DNA from: Deferribacteraceae bacterium UBA6799 | Lineage (GTDB): Bacteria > Chrysiogenota > Deferribacteres > Deferribacterales > Geovibrionaceae | NCBI GenBank assembly: GCA_002452335.1 | Contig: DKFJ01000007.1 | Span: 83,565-147,564, forward strand | DNA: 64,000 nucleotides | Direction of reading: 5' to 3' | Notes under the pieces: generated by a model | The model's database searches: none | What the model was told of the DNA's origin: nothing | What the model saw: the letters and a program-made list of their open reading frames with translations, nothing else | Shown here: positions 1 through 8,098 of the stretch, piece after piece | Layout of the letters: each line of letters begins with the position of its first letter | Numbering within the stretch: the stretch's first letter is position 1 | Program-made: the position numbers and the translations under genes

Positions 1-81
1 GACGGCAGCGGAAGCGTCACCGTGTCCGGACCGCAAAGACTTTCATCAATAACCTTCTCTGATTCATCAATTATTTTCTGA
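1..81 (+). CDS. C-terminal end of an unidentified protein (partial)
   Basis: The first 26 codons are open in frame 1 and end in TGA at 79-81, giving a tail that begins DGSGSVTVSG and ends SSIIF. A hairpin terminator follows about 27 bases later, which is what one expects after a real gene end. The fragment is too short to assign a family and could be a chance open stretch. Confidence 0.35.
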   Translation, partial: DGSGSVTVSGPQRLSSITFSDSSIIF

Positions 82-108
82 TATTACAATCAAACAGTAT
101 AAATGGAA

Positions 109-132
109 AAGGCAGGCTGAAAAGCCTGCCTT
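109..132. terminator. bidirectional hairpin terminator
   Basis: A perfect 10-bp stem (AAGGCAGGCT / AGCCTGCCTT) with a GAAA loop, followed by a short T-run on either strand. It lies between the partial gene entering from the left and the HD-GYP gene reading leftwards, so it can serve both. Confidence 0.7.
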
Positions 133-249
133 TACACAATATGTTAGAACCTACAGGGGATATACAAAGAGCCTAAGCTCAAGGAATGTTGTCGTTATAA
201 GTTAAAGATAACAGATGAAAGAAATAGTTCAATATAATTATCTAAAAAA

Positions 250-1455
250 TTATTTAATTTCGTTCATCTTTTCAATATAAGCGTAAACTTTGCTGGGAAT
301 TTTTATATCGGCAGGATTCACAGGACCTAAAATCTTTCTTTTATTAATAGCGGATACTGACAGATCAACTATCTGAATGGGCTTCTCGCGTCCCATCTTA
401 TCAGAAAAAATAAGCACAGTGGGGTTAGTTGGCTTGTTATGGTTTATCTTTCCTATAACGCCCAGCTCGTTGGTATCCATCAACACCAGAGACCCGACAG
501 GGTATATGCCCACGTTCATCACGAAGAAGTCAAAGACCTTTCTGTTGATATGCGAATCTGTCCACTTGAACATCAGACGGAGCGCCTGTGCCGCCTCCAT
601 TCCCTTGTGATAGCACCTGTCGCTGGTTATGGCGTCATAAATATCCACCACAGCCCCTATTTTGCCCTCTATGGATATTTCCTCATCCTTAAGCCCGTTA
701 GGGTATCCGGAGCCGTCATGTCTCTCGTGGTGCTGAAGAGTGAGGTTCAGCATATCTTCCGGAACGCCGTTATCCAGCAGAAAATCATATCCGAGCTGAA
801 CATGATTCTTCATTATCCGGAACTCCTCCTCGGTCAGCTTGCCGGGTTTATTCAGAATTTCCTGCGGAACCAGCATCTTTCCTACATCATGCAGCAGACC
901 GGCCTTGGCTATCCTTTCGATGTCCCTGTGACTCATGCCCAGATGCGCCGCCAGACTGGAAGCGAAGATGCCCACATTCATAGAATGCTGAAAAGTGTAG
1001 TTGTCATAATGTTTCAGCTTGGTAACGCTCGCCAGAACGCCTTTGTTCTTCATGGTTATCTCGGCTATGTTCGAAGCCACAGCCTTCACCGCGCCGTCTT
1101 TGAACATTGCGCCTGTGCGGATGTCCTCCATAAATGATTTCACGACCTTCACCGATTCGGTATATATAACCTTGGCGTTCTTGACCTCATCCAGATTGAT
1201 GTAATTTTTTTTGATCTCTTCTCTGTGGCGGTTAATGACAGATTCAGCATTGCCGCTGTAGAGTTCTTTTATGGATTCTTCTTCTTCGGAATATTCGATA
1301 TAGACATAATCGACATTATTATGCTTGAGTTTATCAATAACGGATTGATCTTTAATGAGAAAATGATGTGAGAAAAAACCAGTATCGAGCCAGTTTTTAT
1401 CCAGCTTGACAACTTTATCGCCGATCTTTAAATCAACCACACTGACTTTTTTCAT
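250..1455 (-). CDS. HD-GYP domain cyclic di-GMP phosphodiesterase
   Basis: Predicted cytoplasmic c-di-GMP phosphodiesterase of 401 residues. The N-terminal ~110 residues look like the DUF3391 region that often precedes HD-GYP domains. The HD-GYP domain follows from about residue 140: the metal-binding HD pair is in LLHDVGK (about residues 189-190), the HHE motif is at about 242-244, and the signature HDGSGYP ends at about 252. All metal ligands appear present, so activity on c-di-GMP is likely. No receiver or transmembrane segment is visible, so the input signal is unknown. It is a single gene reading towards the hairpin at 109-132. Together with the diguanylate cyclase at 13.0-14.5 kb it gives the window both arms of c-di-GMP turnover. 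Confidence 0.9.
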   Translation of the reverse strand: MKKVSVVDLKIGDKVVKLDKNWLDTGFFSHHFLIKDQSVIDKLKHNNVDYVYIEYSEEEESIKELYSGNAESVINRHREEIKKNYINLDEVKNAKVIYTESVKVVKSFMEDIRTGAMFKDGAVKAVASNIAEITMKNKGVLASVTKLKHYDNYTFQHSMNVGIFASSLAAHLGMSHRDIERIAKAGLLHDVGKMLVPQEILNKPGKLTEEEFRIMKNHVQLGYDFLLDNGVPEDMLNLTLQHHERHDGSGYPNGLKDEEISIEGKIGAVVDIYDAITSDRCYHKGMEAAQALRLMFKWTDSHINRKVFDFFVMNVGIYPVGSLVLMDTNELGVIGKINHNKPTNPTVLIFSDKMGREKPIQIVDLSVSAINKRKILGPVNPADIKIPSKVYAYIEKMNEIK

Positions 1456-1514
1456 TATTTACCCAAATGTATATATGTACAAAATCTACAGCAAACAATG
1501 AAAGATATCAAGAT

Positions 1515-2183
1515 TTATGATTGGGACACCCCGTACTGCTTCTTTATAAACTGCCATCCGTTATAAACGTGCTTTTCTACAACTTTTTCTACAAGAGATT
1601 CATCTCCTTTCTCAAATGCCTCAAGGAGCTCGTTATGCTCGTCTCTGACTTCCTGTGTTCTGCCGTCTATGGAGAAAGAATATACAGTCGCCCTTTTGAA
1701 CTGCTGCTGCAGTCCTTCCAGCATTTTTATCAGGCGCTCGTTTCCGCATTTATATATGAATATCCTGTGAAAGTCATAGTTCCAGTTTATCATTTGGGAA
1801 ACAGCTTTGGATGAGCCGGTGTCCATCTTTTTCACCAGATCTCTCATTTTTTCCAGATCGTGTTTGTCAATATGCGGGACAGCCAGCTTGGATGCCAGAG
1901 GTTCCAGCTTCATCTTTATAACAAAGATATCGTCTATATCTTTATCAGTGAGAGTGGTCACCACAGCGCCTCTTCTGGGGATTATCTCTATGAAGCCTTC
2001 CATCTCCAGAAGCCTCAGCGCCTCGCGTATTGGTGTTCTGGATATACCCAGCATCTCTGAGAGCTTCGGTTCCACAAGCCTCTCTCCGGGTTTTATTATA
2101 CCTTTGATTATGTTATTTCTGATAGTAAGAGCGATCTTTTCACTCAGCGGCGTATTGTCAATATTAATGTCTTTGGCGCCCAC
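1515..2183 (-). CDS. GntR family transcriptional regulator, FCD subfamily (copy 1)
   Basis: A 222-residue FadR-type regulator. A winged helix occupies about residues 10-80, with the recognition segment LGISRTPIREALRLLEMEGF, and a helical FCD ligand-binding domain follows. The metal-binding pattern of FCD domains is visible as DFH, then EHN and EKH near the C-terminus. The start is GTG at 2181-2183, preceded by an AGAGGA ribosome-binding site. Its stop-to-start distance from the homologous regulator upstream is only 18 bases, so the two are probably co-transcribed. Sequence near the DNA-reading helix is almost the same in both copies, so they may recognise overlapping operators. Members of this family usually sense small organic acids; the ligand cannot be read from sequence. 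Confidence 0.88.
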   Translation of the reverse strand: MGAKDINIDNTPLSEKIALTIRNNIIKGIIKPGERLVEPKLSEMLGISRTPIREALRLLEMEGFIEIIPRRGAVVTTLTDKDIDDIFVIKMKLEPLASKLAVPHIDKHDLEKMRDLVKKMDTGSSKAVSQMINWNYDFHRIFIYKCGNERLIKMLEGLQQQFKRATVYSFSIDGRTQEVRDEHNELLEAFEKGDESLVEKVVEKHVYNGWQFIKKQYGVSQS

Positions 2184-2201
2184 AACGTCCTCTTTTTAAA
2201 G

Positions 2202-2870
2202 CTAACTGCTTTTAATTTGTTCTTTAAGATATTCCCAGCTGCTAATTATATGGTCTCTGACAGTACGTTCTGCGAGATCCGGGTCTTTTGATATGAAAGC
2301 GTCTATTATCTTCTTATGCTCTTTCACGGCGTTCTGCGCGCGCCCGGTATCAGAGACCAGCATGCTTTTCAGCCTTTGAAAGTTTTTGGACAGTCCGTCC
2401 AGAATATCCACCAGCTTCACATTGCCTGAGGCTGCTATGAAAATATTATGAAAGTCTATGTTATCTTTCAGATATTCATCTGATACATCGGGGTTTTTCT
2501 CCGCATAATCTTTGAACTTGCGGTTGATGCCGATGAGTATTTCGAGCTGTTCTTCACTGAGGTTGATGGTTGCCTGTCTGGCGGCCAGCCCTTCCAGATT
2601 CGCCTTAATAGCGTACAGGTCATCTATATCTTTAATGGTCAGCTCCTTCACCACGGCGCCTCTTCTGGGGACTATCTCTATGAAGCCCTCCCCCTCTAGC
2701 TGGCGCAGCGCCTCCCTGATGGGAGTTCTGGAGATACCGAGATTTTTAGCGAGCTTTGGCTCAACAAGCCTTTCGCCATTGCGGAAGACGCCTTTGATTA
2801 TGTCTGTTCTGATCTTATCGGCTATCTTCTCTCTTAAAGGTTTGCTCTCAATAAATACTTCCTGATTCAA
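2202..2870 (-). CDS. GntR family transcriptional regulator, FCD subfamily (copy 2)
   Basis: The 222-residue paralogue of the next gene, same length and same domain order (GntR winged helix, then FCD domain). The helix LGISRTPIREALRQLEGEGF differs from copy 1 at only a few positions, while the ligand domains have diverged (DFHNIF, EHKK and RDH supply the likely metal ligands). The start is TTG at 2868-2870 behind an AAGGGG motif. Two overlapping perfect palindromes lie about 50 bases upstream and are plausible operators for one or both regulators. No metabolic gene sits next to the pair, so the controlled pathway is elsewhere. Confidence 0.87.
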   Translation of the reverse strand: MNQEVFIESKPLREKIADKIRTDIIKGVFRNGERLVEPKLAKNLGISRTPIREALRQLEGEGFIEIVPRRGAVVKELTIKDIDDLYAIKANLEGLAARQATINLSEEQLEILIGINRKFKDYAEKNPDVSDEYLKDNIDFHNIFIAASGNVKLVDILDGLSKNFQRLKSMLVSDTGRAQNAVKEHKKIIDAFISKDPDLAERTVRDHIISSWEYLKEQIKSS

Positions 2871-2918
2871 TCACTAAACCCCTTAAACATACATATAAAT
2901 AACTGAACATACAGTACA

Positions 2919-2935
2919 CAGTATACTGTATACAG
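2919..2935. promoter_or_regulatory. overlapping palindromes, candidate GntR operator
   Basis: CAGTATACTG (2919-2928) and CTGTATACAG (2926-2935) are both perfect 10-bp palindromes and share three bases. GTATAC-centred palindromes are typical sites for GntR/FCD regulators. They lie about 50 bases upstream of the TTG start of the first regulator in the tandem pair, which suggests autoregulation. Confidence 0.5.
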
Positions 2936-3025
2936 TCACAGAAAATATAACCGTTTTTTTATTGGCAGTCAATCAGTATAATACTAATATTAAAATTGAT
3001 TTGGATAAAAAATATCAGATAGAAA

Positions 3026-3368
3026 AAAAGAAGACCTATAAGCCGGATTCTGTTATAGACGGTCATTTGTCTAGGCTCACAGTTGCCTGTGAGCTCGAGC
3101 TGCCTACCCGCGGACAAAGAACGGGCCGTTCTGTACTGTCCGCCTATTTGGCATTGCACCGGATGGGGTTTGCCGTGCCGTTCACGTTGCCGTGAACGCG
3201 GTGGTCTCTTACACCGCCGTTTCACCCTTACCGGACCAGGTCCGGCGGTCTGTTCTCTGTGGCACTGTCCCTGTCTTGCGACAGGCCGACGTTATCGGTC
3301 ACCCTGCCCTATGGTGTCCGGACTTTCCTCCCGTGCCTGAGCACCGGCGACCGTCCGGTCTTCTTAGC
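3026..3368 (-). ncRNA. rnpB: RNase P RNA, bacterial class A
   Basis: Read on the minus strand, the RNA shows the universal elements of bacterial RNase P RNA: GAGGAAAGTCCGGAC near the 5' end, the GGTAAGGGTGAAACGG block, and GCGGGTAGGCAGCTCGAG followed by ACAGAATCCGGCTTA near the 3' end. The outermost helix P1 is AAGAAGACC at the 5' end (3365-3357) pairing with GGTCTTCTT at the 3' end (3036-3028), directly followed by a T-run that can end transcription. The RNA is the catalytic subunit that matures tRNA 5' ends. Its 5' end abuts the stop codon of the phosphodiesterase gene upstream, and its promoter lies inside that gene. Ends are accurate to a few bases. Confidence 0.96.
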
Positions 3369-3369
3369 T

Positions 3370-4137
3370 TTATGTATATATTTTTGAGCGCTCTTTGACA
3401 ACTGTTTTAATAGGCAGCATGATATCCGGTCTGTTTGTCGTCAGGGCGTCTATACCCAGATTACCGAAAAATTCGGCGTCATCCGTGTCGTCCACTGTCC
3501 ACACGTTCATCAGCATGCCCTTCAGCCTTTTCCTCATATGTTCGCAGTGCACTCTGTCCGCCTTGGTCGAAAAACCGTCCAGACCAGCGCCCAGCACCAT
3601 CTCCACAGCTCTGTCATACGGCGAGCCTTTCAGGTTGAATCCGAACTCGCCTATCCACAGGGCTCTGTATTCACGAAGATTCGCCTTTATATGCTTTATG
3701 GTCTCATACCCGAAACCGAAGATTATTATATTGTCCCTCAGGCGCTCATAATCTCTGAGCAGGGTGATAAGAGGCAGAGTTATCTCTTTTCCGCATTTGA
3801 TCTCTATGTATATCTGACGGTCGGGGGGAAGGATATCCAGCACCTCAGACAGTCTGGGTATGCGCTCGCCGGTGAATTTTTCATCTTTCCAGCTTCCGGC
3901 ATCCAGAGAAGCTATTCTGCTGTATAGAGTTTTGCTGACATCACATGCCTGTCTGCATGTTCTTCTGGTATTTTTATCATGGAGAGCGACTATCTCGCCG
4001 TCCAGAGTCATGCGGACATCCAGCTCTATGCCGTCAGCCCCCTGAGACAGAGCCAGAGAAAAAGCAGAAAGTGTGTTCTCGGGAGCGGTGTATGACGCTC
4101 CTCTGTGGGCGATTATAAGCATGAGGATAAAATACAC
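3370..4137 (-). CDS. glycerophosphodiester phosphodiesterase
   Basis: A 255-residue GDPD-family enzyme that hydrolyses glycerophosphodiesters to sn-glycerol 3-phosphate and an alcohol. Near the N-terminus it carries the signature IIAHRGASYTAPENT, then the metal-binding GIELDVRMT and the catalytic LHD; a later EIKCGKE fits the conserved Glu/Lys pair of the family barrel. No signal peptide is seen, so it is probably cytoplasmic, as UgpQ is. An internal Met at residue 6, directly before the barrel strand, is an alternative start. Its stop codon touches the rnpB 5' end, and its final codons contain the rnpB promoter. Confidence 0.92.
   Translation of the reverse strand: MYFILMLIIAHRGASYTAPENTLSAFSLALSQGADGIELDVRMTLDGEIVALHDKNTRRTCRQACDVSKTLYSRIASLDAGSWKDEKFTGERIPRLSEVLDILPPDRQIYIEIKCGKEITLPLITLLRDYERLRDNIIIFGFGYETIKHIKANLREYRALWIGEFGFNLKGSPYDRAVEMVLGAGLDGFSTKADRVHCEHMRKRLKGMLMNVWTVDDTDDAEFFGNLGIDALTTNRPDIMLPIKTVVKERSKIYT
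3373..3401 (-). promoter_or_regulatory. sigma70 promoter of rnpB inside the upstream gene
   Basis: On the minus strand TTGTCA (3401-3396) is followed after exactly 17 bases by TATACA (3378-3373). The start point expected about 7 bases further falls at about 3366-3368, matching the 5' end of the RNase P RNA deduced from helix P1. The whole promoter is inside the last codons of the phosphodiesterase gene. Confidence 0.7.
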
Positions 4138-4229
4138 CGGAAAAGCAAAAAAAGAAGTAAAAGAAATGATATATAGTATAAAATTTAACTTCAGGAAGCA
4201 GTTTTCGGAGTGAATCGTATTAATTAGAA

Positions 4230-4250
4230 AGGGCGGGATTAACCCGCCCT
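4230..4250 (-). terminator. hairpin terminator
   Basis: An 8-bp perfect stem (AGGGCGGG / CCCGCCCT) just downstream of the Gly-rich exported protein gene, with TTTCTAATT following on the minus strand. Confidence 0.65.
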
Positions 4251-4262
4251 GTCTGAAGATAC

Positions 4263-4703
4263 TTACTGCTGTGCCAGAAAAGGTCCCATCACGTTGCCCC
4301 AGGGGTTTACTCTGAGGAAGAATGAGTTGCCTGCGGCGTCTTTCACAACGAAGTTGTACATTGTGAATCTCGGTCCCTGAAATTCTTCTGTTTTATCGAT
4401 TTTATAGCCTTTCAGGTTCTGTGCTATGTAATCCTGAACTTTCTTAACTGCCTCGTCTTTTGTCACGGGCTTAACAGCGTTCTGCTGCTGGTTGTAAGCG
4501 GGACAGTTGGGGTTGGCTCCGGGACCGTATCCCATTCCTCTGCCTTTGCCCATTCCGGGTCCGTATCCGTATCCGGGGCAGTTGCCGCCCATTCCGTATC
4601 CGGGTCCCATTCCTCTGCCCTGTCCCATGCCGTATCCGCCGTAAGCGAATGCCATTGAAGCTGTCAGAATTAAAGCAAGTGTGATAATTGATGTGCGTCT
4701 CAT
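4263..4703 (-). CDS. exported Gly/Tyr/Met-rich protein of unknown function
   Basis: A 146-residue protein if started at the Met preceded by GGAGGA at 4711-4716; an upstream in-frame Met is less likely because the mature-looking signal peptide begins here (MRRTSIIT, hydrophobic core, cleavage after AFA). The first half of the mature part is a low-complexity stretch of GYGMG, GRGMG and GPGYG units with CPGY and CPAY insertions. The second half (about 70 residues, from KPVTKDEAV) is a compact domain resembling PepSY-like folds, with the tail RVNPWGNVMGPF. The Met/Gly/Tyr repeats could bind metal or coat a surface. Similar short exported proteins occur in anaerobic metal reducers, but no function is established. 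Confidence 0.75.
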   Translation of the reverse strand: MRRTSIITLALILTASMAFAYGGYGMGQGRGMGPGYGMGGNCPGYGYGPGMGKGRGMGYGPGANPNCPAYNQQQNAVKPVTKDEAVKKVQDYIAQNLKGYKIDKTEEFQGPRFTMYNFVVKDAAGNSFFLRVNPWGNVMGPFLAQQ

Positions 4704-4747
4704 TGTATTTTCCTCCGATTGAGTTATTGTCTGCATGCAATTATATA

Positions 4748-4763
4748 AACAATAGCCGTGCCA
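4748..4763 (-). promoter_or_regulatory. possible sigma54-like promoter
   Basis: Minus-strand TGGCACG, four bases, then TTGTT resembles the sigma54 consensus TGGCACG-N4-TTGCT with the -12 C replaced by T. It sits 45-60 bases upstream of the Gly-rich gene start. A TATAAT just downstream (minus strand) without a good -35 is the competing explanation. Confidence 0.25.
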
Positions 4764-4938
4764 CAATGCCAATCAGGCGCTAATATATTAATAAATAAGA
4801 ATTTACACTTCAACCTGTCATCATGACAACCGGCAAAGGCTTCACACCTGTGTGCAATTATTTCTCACAATCATAATTAAAGTTGAATTTATTTTTACAT
4901 CATGACTAAAATATAATAATTATTGATACAGGCAAATT

Positions 4939-6774
4939 ATGAAAAACAAACTTATTGTATTCTTTCTTATTTTTTTAGTTTTAGAGACAGTGCTCTACTA
5001 TGCCGCTGAAAGAGTCAGAGATATCGCCGTCAATAACAATTACAGTTCAGAGCTGAACTCAGTCAGTCAGGCATATGAAGCCAGCATTACCACATCCAGA
5101 AATATTTCAGATGTGCTCTTTAATGTCATGATCAACAATGAAGAGATTCTGAGCCGGTTCGCCATGGCAGAGAAAGCAGACGAACAGGAACGGAATAATA
5201 TAAGAAAATCCATGCAGATAAAACTTCAGAACCTGTACGAGCAGGAGAAACGCATAGGTCTGAAACAGCTTCACTTTCACCTGAGAGACTGCAGCAGTTT
5301 TCTGAGGATGCATGAGCCGGAGCGGCACGGGGATTCTCTTCTGGGCGTCAGATACGGCGTGGAGATAGCGAATAAAACCCAGAAATTCACTGAAGGTTTT
5401 GAAGAGGGGCGTGTTTATAACGGATTCAGATTCGTCTATCCGCTCTTCTATCAGATGAAACACATCGGCAGTGTGGAGATGGGGATATCGTCCGATTTCA
5501 TAGTCAGAAATATGGACACACTGGATAAAGGCATACATGATTTCATAATAAAAAGATCAGTGGTGGACGATGTTGTTTTTCCATCCGAGCAGTATCACTA
5601 CAGCTCATCCGGCATATCAGACAGCTATCTCAGAGAAAATATCAGCTACGCCACTCTGGCGGATACCAGAGGCATCTTCGACAACACTGAGGAGCTCTTC
5701 AACGCATACAGACTGCTGGAGATCAGCGCAAAAGACAAGCTGACGGATTCAAAACCATTCGGTCTACATATCCATGTGAACAACAAAGAGATCAGCGCTG
5801 TTTTTCTGCCTATCTATAATATTCAGGGGCAGCATGTAGCTTTTTTCATAAAAGTATATAACGACGAAAAATACCACACTATCAATAAATTCTTTCAGCT
5901 TCTGTTTGTTACGCTCACGCTGGTTATGTTCTTTTTCCTCAGCTTCATCTATATAGTTCTGTCCAACAACCACAAATCACGCATGCTGAACGCCATGCTG
6001 GATGAAAAACTGAAAGAACACGAAGCCCAGCTGGAGATGAAGGAGCAGATGCTGTTTCAGCAGTCCAAGCTGGCCACTCTGGGAGAGATGTTCAGCGCTC
6101 TGGCGCACCAGTGGAAACAGCCTCTTAATATTCTTGCCATGTATGTTCAGAACATGCTGGACGATGAGATGGATGAAGAGGAAACGCAGAGAGCCGAAGA
6201 GATAGTGGACAAATGCATGACACAGATAAACTACATGAGCGAAACCATAAACGATTTCATGGATTTCATCCGTCCGGCAGGCAATCTCAGCACCAGGATG
6301 GAGATGATAAAGGCTGTGGAAGATATTCTGAAACTGCTGAATCCATCCCTTCAGAAGAAAAAGATAGATGTCTCCGTTGATACAAAAGGAAATAAAGCTG
6401 TCTATGCTTTCGGCAACAGCAACGAGATAAAACATATTCTGGTGAATATTCTGAACAACGCCAAAGACGCCATAATGGAGATAAAAGAGAAAGACCGCAT
6501 GTTTGAGGGCTCTATAAAGATAGAGATAGACACCTCCGGCGGGTTCTGCTGTGTGAATATATCTGACAACGGCGGCGGCATCAGTAAAGAAATAATGTCA
6601 AAAATATTCGAGCCTTACATCACCACCAAAAAAGATAAGGACGGTTCGGGGCTGGGACTTTACATGTGCCGTACCATAATAGAGAAGCACAACGGAACAC
6701 TGAATGTGATAAATATTGAGAACGGAGCCAGGTTCGAGATAAAAATCCCTTCAGCGGACGAACAGATAAAATAA
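4939..6774 (+). CDS. Cache-domain sensor histidine kinase
   Basis: A 611-residue membrane-bound sensor kinase. A transmembrane helix at about residues 4-22 and a second at about 320-343 bracket a large periplasmic sensor region with the LHFHLRD and SFLRMHEP motifs typical of double Cache domains of the dCache_3 kind. After a short coiled coil comes the HisKA region with phospho-acceptor His390 in SALAHQWKQPLN. The ATPase domain shows the N-box (IKHILVNILNNAKDAI), G1 (DNGGGIS) and G2 (GSGLGLYMC). No response regulator is adjacent, so it is an orphan kinase whose partner lies elsewhere. A perfect TATAAT at 4912-4917 upstream may be its -10 element. Cache domains usually bind small carboxylates or amino acids, but the ligand is unknown. 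Confidence 0.9.
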   Translation: MKNKLIVFFLIFLVLETVLYYAAERVRDIAVNNNYSSELNSVSQAYEASITTSRNISDVLFNVMINNEEILSRFAMAEKADEQERNNIRKSMQIKLQNLYEQEKRIGLKQLHFHLRDCSSFLRMHEPERHGDSLLGVRYGVEIANKTQKFTEGFEEGRVYNGFRFVYPLFYQMKHIGSVEMGISSDFIVRNMDTLDKGIHDFIIKRSVVDDVVFPSEQYHYSSSGISDSYLRENISYATLADTRGIFDNTEELFNAYRLLEISAKDKLTDSKPFGLHIHVNNKEISAVFLPIYNIQGQHVAFFIKVYNDEKYHTINKFFQLLFVTLTLVMFFFLSFIYIVLSNNHKSRMLNAMLDEKLKEHEAQLEMKEQMLFQQSKLATLGEMFSALAHQWKQPLNILAMYVQNMLDDEMDEEETQRAEEIVDKCMTQINYMSETINDFMDFIRPAGNLSTRMEMIKAVEDILKLLNPSLQKKKIDVSVDTKGNKAVYAFGNSNEIKHILVNILNNAKDAIMEIKEKDRMFEGSIKIEIDTSGGFCCVNISDNGGGISKEIMSKIFEPYITTKKDKDGSGLGLYMCRTIIEKHNGTLNVINIENGARFEIKIPSADEQIK

Positions 6775-6802
6775 AAGATCCCCCTGACTGAGGGGGATCT
6801 TT
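6774..6802. terminator. bidirectional terminator between convergent genes
   Basis: An 11-12-bp stem (AAAGATCCCCCT / AGGGGGATCTTT) fills the gap between the stop codons of the sensor kinase and the outer-membrane efflux gene, serving both strands. Confidence 0.85.
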
Positions 6803-6805
6803 AAT

Positions 6806-8098
6806 CTATTTTCTAACCAGTTCCTCTTTTTCTCCCAGAACACCCGCAGACCACAATAGGTTGGTATACTGAACGCTGTAGTCTCTGTATGCCCTTGCCA
6901 GACGCACCTGAGCGCTTCTGAGGTTATATTCGGCATCGTCCACCTCCAGCTTGGTCTTAACACCGAATTTAAAGCCTTTTTCGGCCATATCCAGTAGTTT
7001 AGCCGCTTCGTCCACTGTGCCTTCCGCCGCATCTATTATCTCCGCCGCTTCCTTGACACGGCTCACCGCCTGTCTGATATCCAGAGAGACCGAATCAGCG
7101 GTATTCAGCTCGTCCAGCTTGCTCCGGCGGAGGTTGCTGAAAGCCTGCGACCTTTTTCCGCTGGTCTTCAGCCCGTCAAAAAAATTAAACGACAGCGTAA
7201 CCCCCACATTCCATGTGTTCAGAGTCTTGTCATCGTCACCTTCAAGACGGGTGGAGTCATACCCGCCGCTGAGGTCCAGCCTCGGCTTGTCTCCGGCGCT
7301 GTCTATCTTTATCATCTCTTTGTAGACATCGGTCATCAGCCTTTTGTCTTTCAGCTCAGGCCTGTTTTCCGAAGCTGTTTTTATCAGTGAGTCATAGTCC
7401 GGAGTGCTGTATATCTTCTGCTCCAGACTGCCTGCGGCATCTATTTCTCCGTCTATGCTGAGTATGAATCTCAGCCTGTCTTTAGCCGTCACCAGATCAT
7501 TCTTATAGGTTATGACATCCGGATAGGCGTTCTTCAGAGCCACTTTGGCAGAAAGAACGTCATAGTCTGTGGCCGTGCCAAGATCATATCTTTTCTTCGC
7601 TTCGTCATAGTGACGCTCTCGCTGTCTGACATTCGATTCGGCGATCTCCAGAAGTTTCTTGGTCAGCAGGATATCTGCAAAAGCGACATTAACATCTCTC
7701 ACTACCGCCTGCTGATACATTCTGAGCTGTTCATCGCCTGTTTTCAAACCTATCTGAGCCACCTTGATAGCGGCGCCCACCTGCCCCCATGTGAAGAGAG
7801 CCTGTTTCACCGTAACCCCTGCGGAATAAGAGCTGAATGTATCACTGCCCACATAGCTTCCTGTGGACTCATCCTTGTTTCTGAAAGCCTTGCCGTATAA
7901 AGAGGCGTTGGGCAGAGCCGCAGACCTCTCTTCCACATACACACCCTGAAGATAGTTTATATATTCTTTTGCGGACGCTATGCTCTTGTTCTTTTCCATG
8001 GCGATGCTGACCGCCTCGTCCAGCGTCAGTGTCCTGACACCGGCGGCAAAGAGAATACACGGCGCCAGCAGAATTATAGCTGTGAGTCTGAGTATCAT
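6806..8098 (-). CDS. TolC-family outer membrane efflux channel
   Basis: A roughly 430-residue outer-membrane factor that completes the tripartite pump encoded with it. I place the start at the Met beginning MILRLTAIILL, which gives a clear signal peptide and an ATGA overlap with the stop of the RND gene; the longer reading adds 11 charged residues before the signal. The mature protein has the two repeated halves of the OEP fold: helical hairpins rich in Ala, Lys and Glu (LGTATDYDVLSAKVALKN; GVKTKLEVDDAEYNLRSAQ) and short amphipathic strands (VGVTLSFNFFDG). Last gene of the tetR-adaptor-RND-tolC operon, ending at a shared terminator. Confidence 0.92.
   Translation of the reverse strand: MILRLTAIILLAPCILFAAGVRTLTLDEAVSIAMEKNKSIASAKEYINYLQGVYVEERSAALPNASLYGKAFRNKDESTGSYVGSDTFSSYSAGVTVKQALFTWGQVGAAIKVAQIGLKTGDEQLRMYQQAVVRDVNVAFADILLTKKLLEIAESNVRQRERHYDEAKKRYDLGTATDYDVLSAKVALKNAYPDVITYKNDLVTAKDRLRFILSIDGEIDAAGSLEQKIYSTPDYDSLIKTASENRPELKDKRLMTDVYKEMIKIDSAGDKPRLDLSGGYDSTRLEGDDDKTLNTWNVGVTLSFNFFDGLKTSGKRSQAFSNLRRSKLDELNTADSVSLDIRQAVSRVKEAAEIIDAAEGTVDEAAKLLDMAEKGFKFGVKTKLEVDDAEYNLRSAQVRLARAYRDYSVQYTNLLWSAGVLGEKEELVRK

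Noticed and set aside
439..1137. 232-codon open frame on the plus strand
   Set aside because: Antisense to the HD-GYP gene, whose motifs are all intact; no recognisable domain.
2959..3398. several short open frames on both strands
   Set aside because: They cross the RNase P RNA gene, which explains the sequence fully.
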